This document shows positions 1-8,800 of a DNA stretch of 64,000 bases, piece by piece. The notes beneath the pieces were generated by a model. That model saw only the letters and a program-made list of their open reading frames with translations. It made no database searches and was not told the origin of the DNA. The stretch spans positions 44,656 to 108,655 of the forward strand of contig JAFQDF010000005.1 of assembly GCA_017416185.1 (NCBI GenBank). Direction: 5' to 3'. Position 1 is the first letter of the stretch. Each line of letters opens with the position of its first letter. Both the position numbers and the translations under genes were made by a program. The stretch is from Clostridia bacterium. GTDB lineage: Bacteria; Bacillota; Clostridia; Oscillospirales; CAG-272.

Positions 1-349
1 GGGTAACTCTATCACCCTCGACCTTGGCTATAAGGTTAGTATGCTGTGCAAGATGGCGTACAGATTCGTTAGTAATACGGCGTGCCTTCTCAATAGGAAC
101 TATCTCTTCCTCCTGAACGATAAAACGACGGGGATTACGGATAATAGTATCAAGCTCAATGATACAGTTCTCTATCTGCTCTATCCAGCGTACATCGATC
201 TTTTTATCCTTTTTCTTCTGATAAAAGGAGATCTTATTCGTACCTGCACCGATGTTATCCATAACATAGCTATAGAACTCATCGCTCTCTATCATCGAGA
301 CGAAATTATCATAGTATGATTTATATACCGAATCTATCTGCTTAGACAC
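1..349 (-). CDS. Unknown protein, 3' part cut by window edge
   Basis: Open frame running leftwards off the window. It begins at GTG 349-347, preceded by a clear ribosome site (AAGGAG at 358-363). The 116 visible residues contain Ser-Lys-Gln-Ile-Asp at the start, a basic stretch near residue 45 (KKKDKK) and a later segment reading IRNPRRFIVQEEEIVPIEKA. I do not recognise a named family. It follows the AAA+ ATPase gene by 59 bp on the same strand, so it is probably the next gene of the surface operon and perhaps a cytoplasmic partner of the ATPase, as McrB-like ATPases are often paired with a second gene. The pairing is inference. The opposite-strand frame over the same bases has no ribosome site and is a shadow. 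Confidence 0.75.
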   Translation of the reverse strand, partial: MSKQIDSVYKSYYDNFVSMIESDEFYSYVMDNIGAGTNKISFYQKKKDKKIDVRWIEQIENCIIELDTIIRNPRRFIVQEEEIVPIEKARRITNESVRHLAQHTNLIAKVEGDRVT

Positions 350-379
350 TTTTTGATCTCCTTAAATTATATTGAATAC

Positions 380-401
380 GGGACGTCGTGGGCGCCGTCC
401 C
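380..401. repeat. GC-rich intergenic hairpin
   Basis: A dyad (GGGACG/CGTCCC) lies between the AAA+ gene and the last gene of the operon. On the minus strand it reads as CGTAGGGGACGGC followed by a matching arm, resembling the short dispersed GC-rich palindromes common in clostridial intergenic DNA. A related element is at 3030-3049. No T-run follows, so it is not a convincing terminator. Confidence 0.4.
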
Positions 402-408
402 CTACGAA

Positions 409-1944
409 TTAGTATAACTTCTTAAGTCTGAGGAGGTATTCCTTGGACTCCTGCATATTCTGCTTACCGAACATCTTATCCATATAACTGATAAGACCGT
501 CGATCTCGTCACGAATGAATGAAAGGTTGAGAGACTCAAACTTTCTGAATACCTTCTGCTTTAATACATAGTCAAGACCGTCGATCTCTGTACCGCCACA
601 GCCTACGTATGCAGGAACGAAGTCCTTAAGCTGCTTAACGATACGGTTACCGAACGCCAGTCTGAAGTGCTCGATAACATAGTCATCAAGCTCTGCTATC
701 TTGTCAAGGCTCTCCTGAGATACCTTGTACTTTTCCTTAGCCTCATCAAACATAGATTCGAGATGAGTAAAGCTGAGTGTAAGATTATCGGTATAGGGAG
801 CATCGAAATACTTACCCTTGGTATTGATATCAATAGGCATTGCACGGTCGTATACCTTGTCGGTGATGGCAAAGGTAGAGTCGTCGTTGTTAGCAGTACC
901 GATATACCACATATTCTGAGGAAGGGTCATACGGCCTTCAACAACCATCTTGGGGTCGGTGGGCCAAGCGGAAGGAACAAGGTCAACTACCCACTCGTCA
1001 CGGGTAGGCATCTCAAGGATGGAGAGAAGCTCTGCGAAGTAGTATTCAACACGGGCAATGTTCATCTCGTCGAGGATGGTGAGATATACATCGTCTGTAT
1101 ATTTTGCCTCGTACATCTTCTTTAATACCTCGGTCTCGTTGAAACGCTTGGTGAATTCGTTGAAGTAGCCGAAGATCTCGGTACGGTCACGCCAGGAGGG
1201 CTGTACCGATGCTATAGTTGTATCGTTCTGTGTAAACTTACCGAATGCATAAGGCAAGGAGGTCTTACCTGTACCCGAAATACCCTGGAGTATGAGAAGT
1301 CTGGTAGAAGCAAAGGAAGCGAGGAAAAGACGGATAGTCTTGATCTCATAGAACAGACCCATACGGGAGCAAGCAAAGTTACGAAACATATCGCATATCT
1401 CAGGAAGGGTGATGTCAGTGTTGTATACGGGAGCAACGTAGTTCTCGTACTGACGGTCAACCATCTTGAGCTTGTAAAAACGACCGATATCCTCGTCGGT
1501 AAGCGCCTTCTCTTCGGTTTCTGTATTTTCAGTTTCAGGCTTTTCCGGATCAAACTCAGGTCTGGGGTCAAGAGGATTGACCTTCATAGCAAGGATTCTT
1601 TCCTTTTCACGTGTAAGCTTAACTATTTCACGGTTAAGGTTACCGATCTCCTCCATCATCTCGGCACGGGAAACAAGGTTAACACGGTTATGTATATACT
1701 TTCTTATAAGAAGACCTACGAAGAATATAATAACCAAAAGCAGCGCGAAAACAACGACCGCAACGAGGATCGCAAGAATCCACTCTACTGCACCGAACTC
1801 CGCCTTATAGTTACCAAAGACCTTTATATATTTAGGAATATTGAAAACATCAACAATACCCCAGAATATTCCGGTTATGATCTTCCACAGACCACCGACA
1901 AAGACACCGGTAAACTCCTTGATAAATAGCGCTAAATTTTCCAT
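409..1944 (-). CDS. Membrane-anchored McrB-like AAA+ ATPase
   Basis: A 511-residue protein with a hydrophobic N-terminal region (one strong membrane segment at about residues 53-80), a charged and probably coiled segment (about 90-120), an acidic linker, then an AAA+ domain. Visible motifs are Walker A GISGTGKTS at 221-229, Walker B LTILDEMN near 288-295, a sensor region YIGTANNDD near 347-355 and an arginine-finger candidate Arg367 in VYDRAMP. The aromatic-rich surroundings resemble the McrB/MoxR branch of AAA+ proteins. No nuclease domain is visible, so a restriction role is not supported by this gene alone. It lies downstream of the SipW/TasA-like genes in the same orientation, suggesting an energy-using step in assembly or control of that surface system (inference). 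Start ATG has GGAAGG upstream. Confidence 0.8.
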   Translation of the reverse strand: MENLALFIKEFTGVFVGGLWKIITGIFWGIVDVFNIPKYIKVFGNYKAEFGAVEWILAILVAVVVFALLLVIIFFVGLLIRKYIHNRVNLVSRAEMMEEIGNLNREIVKLTREKERILAMKVNPLDPRPEFDPEKPETENTETEEKALTDEDIGRFYKLKMVDRQYENYVAPVYNTDITLPEICDMFRNFACSRMGLFYEIKTIRLFLASFASTRLLILQGISGTGKTSLPYAFGKFTQNDTTIASVQPSWRDRTEIFGYFNEFTKRFNETEVLKKMYEAKYTDDVYLTILDEMNIARVEYYFAELLSILEMPTRDEWVVDLVPSAWPTDPKMVVEGRMTLPQNMWYIGTANNDDSTFAITDKVYDRAMPIDINTKGKYFDAPYTDNLTLSFTHLESMFDEAKEKYKVSQESLDKIAELDDYVIEHFRLAFGNRIVKQLKDFVPAYVGCGGTEIDGLDYVLKQKVFRKFESLNLSFIRDEIDGLISYMDKMFGKQNMQESKEYLLRLKKLY

Positions 1945-2045
1945 ATGCTGTACCTTCCTTTGATGAAGTATTTTCTCTCTGTTCCAGAGTAATTTTGCCG
2001 GGGTATCCGGCTAAATCTAAGCTCTCAACTCTGAATTCATATACA

Positions 2046-2210
2046 AGTTATGAGTTTACAGTTTAAAGTTTAGAGTTATTTCTGCTCTCCCCAGGTGAGC
2101 TACCATAAGGTCAGAATAAACCTTATCAACTCTAAACTCATAGTTCTAAACTCATAGCTTAAGCAATCATATAAGTATAGAAAGTTTAGAGTTATGAGTT
2201 TAGAGTTTAG
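2046..2210. repeat. Heptanucleotide repeats, AGTTTAG/AGTTATG family
   Basis: Three runs of 7-bp units fill the 292-bp gap between the AAA+ and signal peptidase genes: five units at 2046-2080 (AGTTATG, AGTTTAC, AGTTTAA, AGTTTAG, AGTTATT), four reverse-complement units at 2129-2156, and four forward units at 2183-2210. The last two runs face each other and can form a stem around TATGAGTTTAGA. The strict 7-base register with variable single bases points to a repeat class, not a simple hairpin. No gene is seen in this gap. Confidence 0.8.
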
Positions 2211-2236
2211 AACTCAAAGGGGAGGCAGATATTATT

Positions 2237-2992
2237 CTATTCTTCGGATGTGTTATCCGTATTATTTTCGTCTTTATTTGCTTCAGCTGCCTGCTTTGCA
2301 AGATATTCGGCAATAGCAGCCTGCTTCTGTTCTTCTGAAAGCTCACCTTCTGCAGGGGCACCGACGGTTGATTTTTCCATCTTAAATTCTATCATAGCCT
2401 TAATGAATTTATAGAGTGCCCAAATAAAGAATATAGCCATTGGGACGACCATACAAATCATAATGCCCATCTGAGACTGAACAAAGTCAAAAATTGCACC
2501 AATCTTCGGTATACGTGTACCTGTATATACACCGAGAACTTTTACAGGACTAACTGAAATCGGGTCATTCTCTTCAACATTATCACCCTTCGTCACAAAG
2601 AAATCCCCATCAAAGCCGACGATTCTATGGATTTTAACAATTTCATAAGGCTCTCCGACGGGAGCTCCTGTTTCAGCATCGTAGTTTTGCTGCATTTCTC
2701 GATAAGCAATAATTTGACCTATCTCGAGGTCGAGATAAAGATCGTTTTGTTCTTTACATATAACAAGGTCATCTTCAAAAATAGCATCAGGTGCATCACC
2801 TTCCATCGAATCGGTCTGTACGAAAAGTAGAGAATGACCTAAAATGGAAGGATAACCTGTCATTTTTGAAGAAAATATTGAGATTGCAACAAAAAGAACA
2901 ATTATTATATATAAAACTATAAGGATTGTAGAAATTACATCCCATATCTTTTTTGCTGTACTTTTTTTAGTTTTAACTACGTTATTATCCAT
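2237..2992 (-). CDS. sipW: SipW-type signal peptidase I
   Basis: A 251-residue membrane protease with transmembrane segments near residues 20-42 and 172-196. The catalytic Ser is Ser62 in QTDSMEG. The general base is His122 in KIHRIVG, not the Lys of ordinary bacterial LepB; this Ser-His arrangement with the later GDN motif (136-138) marks the ER/SipW type, which in Bacillus processes the biofilm fibre protein TasA. The C-terminal tail is charged, acidic and probably cytoplasmic. I chose ATG 2992 over an upstream in-frame TTG at 3001, which lies too close to the ribosome site. Two likely substrates are encoded just upstream in the same operon. The symbol reflects family, not proven orthology. 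Confidence 0.88.
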   Translation of the reverse strand: MDNNVVKTKKSTAKKIWDVISTILIVLYIIIVLFVAISIFSSKMTGYPSILGHSLLFVQTDSMEGDAPDAIFEDDLVICKEQNDLYLDLEIGQIIAYREMQQNYDAETGAPVGEPYEIVKIHRIVGFDGDFFVTKGDNVEENDPISVSPVKVLGVYTGTRIPKIGAIFDFVQSQMGIMICMVVPMAIFFIWALYKFIKAMIEFKMEKSTVGAPAEGELSEEQKQAAIAEYLAKQAAEANKDENNTDNTSEE

Positions 2993-3029
2993 AAATATCA
3001 AACACCTTTAGATTTATGATCGATATGTA

Positions 3030-3049
3030 GGGCGGCGGCAGCACCGCCC
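3030..3049. repeat. GC-rich hairpin between sipW and the TasA-like gene
   Basis: Inverted repeat GGGCGG/CCGCCC with an eight-base loop, preceded by GTA. It resembles the element at 380-401. It could stabilise mRNA ends or be a dispersed palindrome; no T-run follows. Confidence 0.4.
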
Positions 3050-3092
3050 ATTAATATCAATTATTCAAACAAATGTTATTATGTTTACTGAA

Positions 3093-3923
3093 TTATGCAG
3101 CAGCCCAGCCGAGAGAAATAGCAAAAGCTTCTCCGCTCATCTGCCAAGAACCTGTACAATCCTTATCCATACCCTCAAGCCATACTGCTACAGTAACGAG
3201 CTGAGGAGCACCCTGGTAACCAGGAGTTTCACTATCGGTGTCAGCAAAGGTAAGGGTGTAACCTGCATCAGTCATAGCTGCCTGAGTTCTTGCAGCACCG
3301 AAACCGGATGCACCGGTAACAGGAACAAAGAGACCGGAACCGTTCTTTTCACACTCAGCACCAGTAGCAATCATAGGCTGATACTTATCAGCAGTGTCAG
3401 CGGTAATATCATAAATGGTCATTGTACCGGGAGTAGCTGCAGTGTTGGAACCGATAGCATACTTTATACCCTGGTTGAAGGTCTGATTCTTAGAAGAATT
3501 AGCTGTGTCAAGCTTGATGGTAGCAGTACCTTCGGAAGGAGCCTTTACCCAGAAGCTGAAGAGAAGGTAACCTTCGGTAGCAAGAGCATCAGAGGTCCAT
3601 GTACCTGTAGCTGTGCTGTAAGGAGCAGTAAAGAAGCTCTTTGCATCAGCTGTTGAAACTGCTACGAAGTCCTCATCCATGATAGCCCAGCCCTCAGACC
3701 AGTCAGCCTTCTTAAGAGAAGGAGCGAATGTACCTGCAGAATAGTTGTGCTCAGCGTCTGCTGCTGCGAGTTCGAGAGCACCGTCAGATGCGGTTACATT
3801 GATCTGAAATGCTTCGATAGAGTTGGTAGTAGCAGATGTAAACCATGCATAAGATGCTGTTGCTAAGCACATTACTGCAACAAGCAGAACGGCTGTAGCT
3901 GTGATTAAAGCTTTTCTTTTCAT
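3093..3923 (-). CDS. TasA/camelysin-like secreted protein
   Basis: A 276-residue protein with a signal peptide (residues 1-26) ending in ATASYAWFTS, the typical context of SipW-cleaved TasA/camelysin proteins, where a small-Tyr-Ala pair is followed by Trp/Tyr-Phe. The rest is Thr/Ser/Ala-rich and beta-prone. Near the C-terminus it carries VAVWLEGMDKDC, almost the same as VVMWLEGEDPEC in the product of the next gene upstream, which suggests a shared fold. SipW-type signal peptidase is encoded immediately downstream, a classical substrate-protease pairing. Export and assembly into an extracellular fibre is the likely role, by analogy with TasA; this is inferred. ATG has AGGAGGAAATT upstream. 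Confidence 0.75.
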   Translation of the reverse strand: MKRKALITATAVLLVAVMCLATASYAWFTSATTNSIEAFQINVTASDGALELAAADAEHNYSAGTFAPSLKKADWSEGWAIMDEDFVAVSTADAKSFFTAPYSTATGTWTSDALATEGYLLFSFWVKAPSEGTATIKLDTANSSKNQTFNQGIKYAIGSNTAATPGTMTIYDITADTADKYQPMIATGAECEKNGSGLFVPVTGASGFGAARTQAAMTDAGYTLTFADTDSETPGYQGAPQLVTVAVWLEGMDKDCTGSWQMSGEAFAISLGWAAA

Positions 3924-4065
3924 TTTGGAATTTCCTCCTAAATAAGATTAATTGATATTATATATTTACGCCTATCCCGATTATCCTTTGCGTGTACAAT
4001 CTGCCATACACTGGGGGGTTAGCCCCGGGAGTCAGGAAAAAATCGGCTAAAATATAACTAATTGA

Positions 4066-4914
4066 TTATTTCTCCGAAGTTTCGGAGGTGGTTTCCTTAA
4101 GCTTGTTCTGAACCTCGAAATTCATTTCAAACTTAAGCATATTACTGAATATACTATTTACACACTCAGGGTCTTCGCCCTCAAGCCACATAACAACAGT
4201 ATATCGGTCGGTATCACCAGGCTGAATAACGTTATCATATACCTCCATCAGAACCGGCTCACCTGTAAATACCGATGTGTCGGGTTCAAGCGGAGTTCCA
4301 TCAAGAGGACTCTTAGCCCATACAACCTTTTCTCCGTTGCGTATTATCATAACACGCATAGCATCAAGAGCATCAATTTCTTTATTGATAATCCGATCAA
4401 CCAGAATCATATCATAAGTATATTTAAGCTCCTCGTCGGAAACATTTTTGAGGTGGAAGGTATATGCAAGATAACTGGGATCAGCGACAGTCTGAGGTGA
4501 CTTGCCAACAGAAGTCCTATTGTGCGCTCCACCATCCACTTCAGTATGTATATTATCCGGTATCCATGATCTTGTACTGTGCCATAAATCCTGAACACTG
4601 GTACCACGAAGGAATATAGTAGGTTCAGCAAAATCACTCTTTTCACATAGCGAAATCAAATTACGCTGTCCCTTATCAATTTTGACGGTAAAATCACCGT
4701 AATCATCTCCCGAACCGGAATCTCCTCCGCGCCAGAAGAATAAGAATAACAGGTACAAAATTATAACAAGCAGTAACAATGACAGTAAAATCCACTTAGT
4801 TACCTTAACACGCTGCTGCAATTTGGCAGTCTGTTTACCGGATCTCTTGACTGCTAATGAATTCTCAGCGGGGTCTTGCATATTTGGGGTCTTATTAACA
4901 TCTTTATCAGCCAA
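4066..4914 (-). CDS. Membrane-anchored TasA-like protein
   Basis: A 282-residue protein: a charged cytoplasmic N-terminus (1-40), one membrane segment (41-61), then an extracellular domain. It lacks the cleavable AYAWF context of its neighbour but shares the WLEGxDxxC motif near residues 245-255, so it may be an uncleaved anchor or tip partner of a TasA-like fibre. It starts at TTG 4914-4912, with GGCGGTG upstream; the first internal ATG (4881) has no ribosome site. It belongs to the same minus-strand operon. The anchoring role is inference. Family detection methods may call it hypothetical or a TasA/camelysin relative. Confidence 0.65.
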   Translation of the reverse strand: MADKDVNKTPNMQDPAENSLAVKRSGKQTAKLQQRVKVTKWILLSLLLLVIILYLLFLFFWRGGDSGSGDDYGDFTVKIDKGQRNLISLCEKSDFAEPTIFLRGTSVQDLWHSTRSWIPDNIHTEVDGGAHNRTSVGKSPQTVADPSYLAYTFHLKNVSDEELKYTYDMILVDRIINKEIDALDAMRVMIIRNGEKVVWAKSPLDGTPLEPDTSVFTGEPVLMEVYDNVIQPGDTDRYTVVMWLEGEDPECVNSIFSNMLKFEMNFEVQNKLKETTSETSEK

Positions 4915-4937
4915 GTTTTCACCGCCCTTCCCTTTTA

Positions 4938-5029
4938 ATAACTTATAGTTCCAAACTCATAGTTCTAAACTCATTTCCGAATATCAATAAACCGAAGGTT
5001 CAGTTTAGAGTTTACAGTGTAGAGTTTAG
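4938..5029. repeat. Heptanucleotide repeats, TTTAGAG family, inverted pair
   Basis: Five reverse units at 4938-4972 (ATAACTT, ATAGTTC, CAAACTC, ATAGTTC, TAAACTC) face four forward units at 5002-5029 (AGTTTAG, AGTTTAC, AGTGTAG, AGTTTAG). It is the same family as at 2046-2210, again placed in a gap within the surface operon. Confidence 0.75.
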
Positions 5030-5047
5030 AGCTTTAAGCCATTCGGC

Positions 5048-5851
5048 TTAAAAAACCGCAATTTCCCTTTCGGGTGCGGAGAAGTAGTTGCCCTCGATGA
5101 GGAAACAACGCATTCTCTTCATTTCGTTAAGCTGCTCCTTTGTGTCAATACCGTCTGCTATTACAAGGACATTAAGCTTTTCGCAAAGGTCTATAATGCC
5201 CTCGGTAATGCCCGCCGCACGCTCGCTTGTTGCAACGTCACGGGTGAAGTCGCGGTTGAGCTTGACATAATCTACCTGTAAGGTAGCCAGCTTACGAAGC
5301 GAGGTAGACTCGGAACCGAAGTCTGTGATACAGACCTTTGCCCCGCCCTCTCGGAGTAATCTGATGTTTTCAAAAAGCTGCTCTGTGCCGGCAACAAGCT
5401 CGGCTTCGTTTATCTGAATGCCAAAGCGCTTGTGGGGCATATCGTATTTAGCCAATATCTTGGTAAATTCGGTATAGAAATCAGCTCTGGTAAGATATTT
5501 TGCCGTAAGGGTTATAAATATACGGTGGATATGCTTACCGTAAGAGTTCTGGCGCTTTATAAGCTCACAGACCTCCTCGATCTGCCACTTGCCTACACGG
5601 GACGCAAGCTGAGAACGGCTTGCTACCGAAGCAACTCGGTCATATGTAAGTGTGCCTAACTTCTTATCGTTGATAACAAGTGCGGCATCATAGCCCAAGA
5701 TAATATTGGAGTTAGTGTCATATACCTGCATAAACAGATATTCCATAGGTCGAAGCTCGTTTGGACGCTTACGTCTCGGACGTTTTGCGGCAGGCTTCTT
5801 CGCCTTTACTTCAGTTACTTGGGTATTTTCTTTTTTGATTTCTTCTGCCAT
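5048..5851 (-). CDS. Degenerate EAL-domain protein
   Basis: A 267-residue protein with a Lys/Pro/Ala/Arg-rich N-terminus (about 1-32) and an EAL-type fold. Landmarks align with c-di-GMP phosphodiesterases but are altered: EAL is GYDAAL (53-58, Glu replaced by Asp), DDFG is TDFG (176-179), KIDxxF is KLNRDF (197-202) and AEGVE is ADGID (232-236). Loss of several metal and catalytic acids suggests no phosphodiesterase activity; it may bind c-di-GMP or act as a scaffold. It is cytoplasmic, with no signal peptide. It sits between the giant surface protein and the TasA-like genes, so it could connect c-di-GMP to biofilm or fibre production (inference). Start ATG follows GGAAAACTTATT. Confidence 0.8.
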   Translation of the reverse strand: MAEEIKKENTQVTEVKAKKPAAKRPRRKRPNELRPMEYLFMQVYDTNSNIILGYDAALVINDKKLGTLTYDRVASVASRSQLASRVGKWQIEEVCELIKRQNSYGKHIHRIFITLTAKYLTRADFYTEFTKILAKYDMPHKRFGIQINEAELVAGTEQLFENIRLLREGGAKVCITDFGSESTSLRKLATLQVDYVKLNRDFTRDVATSERAAGITEGIIDLCEKLNVLVIADGIDTKEQLNEMKRMRCFLIEGNYFSAPEREIAVF

Positions 5852-5875
5852 AATAAGTTTTCCTTTTCGCAGAAA

Positions 5876-8800
5876 TTATATTGATAGCCAATCAGTCGTT
5901 ACGATTACAAGATTACCCAGAGTATCCTTGTATATTGCATAACCGTAGCCATAGTATGAACCTGTTTTAAGCCTTAGCTTAAAGGTACCGTTGATACTCT
6001 TATCGGTCGTTGTAAGTCGGTATACACCGGATTTGTCACACAATTGTTCAAATGTGAGCTCCGTTGCATCGGTAGTCAACAGGAATCCGCTTTCAACCAA
6101 AGTATAACCGTTTGGCGCATTTCTCTGGATAACAGCAACATCAGCCGAATTGCTCAGCAGATTAACGCTTGCAGATGCCGTTCCCGAATAGACCGCCGTA
6201 ACGGTTGCATCACAAGACACTCTGTGCTTGTAGATCGGTTCATAGCTTACAAACTTGTTATTTATCTGCCATCCGACAAAGCCGTCACTATCCGTCATAA
6301 GGGTAAGTACGTCATCATACGGTACAGAATGTGTCGTATTCAAAGCCGTATAGGTCGAACCGGATACCGTAATACTGTATGATGTATCACTCTTATATTC
6401 ATAGTACAATGCACTGTCTATGACAGTATCATCAGCTACACCTGTCTTTGTACGTGAGGATGCAGTCGGATATAGCTGCCAGGGGTCCTCAGAGCTTCGT
6501 AACAGCTTATTGTTACGATCCAGATAGAACCCGACCCTACTGCCTTTTGTGACAAATTGTGCTGTCATTGAGCTATGAGCAACAATAGTAAAGCTATAGG
6601 TATTCCTGTTGGTCAGTATACGGTCTGATATCAATCTGAGGTTTACATCACCCGCATCACTCTTATAGTTATTGTTCCAGGTGAAATACGCAAATTCATA
6701 ACCGGATGCCGGTACAATATTTGTTATTGAAACCTCAGTACCATAGACACACTTGAATGTTTTAGTTTCGTTAATTTGGGTATCCTCAATCGGCTCGGTA
6801 GAACCAGGCTGAGTGTAGGTTACGGTTGCAAAGGGATTTGCACCATTGCCGCCCTCAACCAAGGTAAAGTTTACTACTCTTTCCCACTGTGCGTAAAGAG
6901 TAATACCCGGCTCCATAAACTGGCATGTTGCTACTATAGACTCAATTAAGTAATCCACAGCATAGCTTGTGCCTGTACCGTCAGGCTTTGTGTTCCAGGA
7001 TGTGATAACATAGTTATCAACCGTAAATAAGTTACTGTTGTAGGTCTTATGCCCACCATAAGGTGTTACCAAGCCGTAAACGGTATCACCGCCTGTATAT
7101 CCTTGATTATCCGGGGTCTGACCTGCGGGATAGTTAGCATTGTATGCAATAGTATAGTCCCACTGCTGATAGTATGCATACTGCTCAACAAATAAAGGAT
7201 TAAGCGTTCCGTGAGCGTTAGGATAGGTCAACTTAAGACCTGAGCCATATACATAATAATCGGTGGTATAGCTGTTGCGGTTAAAGTCGGTATATGCCTT
7301 ATATCTATGATTGCCTATGTCGGAAAAAGGAGCGTGGAAATATACACCCTTACCGCCGTACGGCAGAATATCATGGTAATTATGAAGAGTAGCTGCGCTA
7401 TCGCCGTCCCAGGAAAAAGGTAATAAGCCCATCTTTAAAGCATCTCTTGTGGGAAAGGCGGTGGAGTTTAACGAATTGTACGATTCAAGATTTGTAATCT
7501 CGGTATAGTTGAACATAACAGGATATGTTACTTCCTTGAATACCGTTTTAGTGCTGACAAATCTCTTATCACCGGCAGAGGTATAGAAGGTGTTGCCGTT
7601 GACCGTCTGCTGATTTGCGGTTATAAGCTCCTCAGAGTCTGTATTACCCTCGGGGTCACATACAACTGTTGGGAAAGTAAAGTGAGCGCCCTCACCAACA
7701 TATATTGTATAACGCTTAGGTTCCTTTGCTATAACAACACCGTGCTCCAACAACTTATCTACGTATACATTTATGTTAAAGTCGGCTATATATTCGTCGT
7801 GTTCGTCAGGAGTATACTTGAACGCATGACGGTAATCTTCATCGGGATCGTATGCAAACAGAGGCTCACATACAACGGGATACTTATTTACCTGATCGGA
7901 ATCATTAATTATATCGTACGCATATTCCATTCCATCGGAATAATCCAGATAGTTTCCGTTCGCATCGGTAGGCCTGTAGTATATATAATACATTGTACCA
8001 CCGGTATTTTCATTAGGATCAAAGTATGCATTGTTATACATACCGACATCTACTACATTACCCTCAGCATCCTTGATGTTACCCATATGGGCATACTTGT
8101 TGTTAGCAAAGTATGTACTCAGATAACCGACAGATTTATCGAGTTTTTCAGCACCTGTATCCGGATCCTTGTAGATATACCAATAATACGGATAAATGAT
8201 AGTATCATGCTCATGCTGGTAGGTCTCACCCTTATTCCAGCTTTCACAGTCGATAAGGTGATCTTCACCTCTGTGCTTCCAGCCGACACTACAGTATAAA
8301 GTGTAATTATAGTTGTGCTTAGCCGTCGGAATATAGTAAAGAGCATCCTTGTAGGTATCACCGTCTTTGATTGCCATTACACCGTACTTACGTTCGGAAT
8401 CAACAATCACACCGTCTGCAGTTGCATTATCATTAAAATCGTATCCGGCATCGAATACAACCTCGTTGTAACCGTCGGCATATACAACATAGAAATTAAG
8501 ATGTGTGTTTCTTAAAGGCTTACCCTCACCGTGCCAGATATCATCAAAGATATACTGGAATCCCTGCTTATTACCGTGAATTGCGGTAGCCTGTGCTGTA
8601 CTGTCAACTACACCGTCATTGTTATCATCATAGTAGTTAGTGTATGTCCAGCCGGTCCAAATATCATAAGTGTTCTTAGAAGCCACAAGACAAGGATTAA
8701 AATCGATGGTAACATAAGGATCGTTGTCATCGTCTATATAGTCTGTAATACGGCTTGTTGCTTTGTCAAAGATCAGGTTATCGGAGGTTGCGTCAAGCTT

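Noticed and set aside
41..319. Plus-strand gene at the left edge, and many similar antisense frames throughout
   Set aside because: They lie opposite clear genes, lack ribosome sites and resemble no protein family; they are shadows of the coding strand.
409..1944. McrBC-type restriction system
   Set aside because: The AAA+ protein has a membrane anchor and no DNA-binding domain, and no McrC-like nuclease is seen within the window; the truncated neighbour cannot be judged.
2046..5029. CRISPR array
   Set aside because: Units are 7 bp without spacers, and there are no cas genes.
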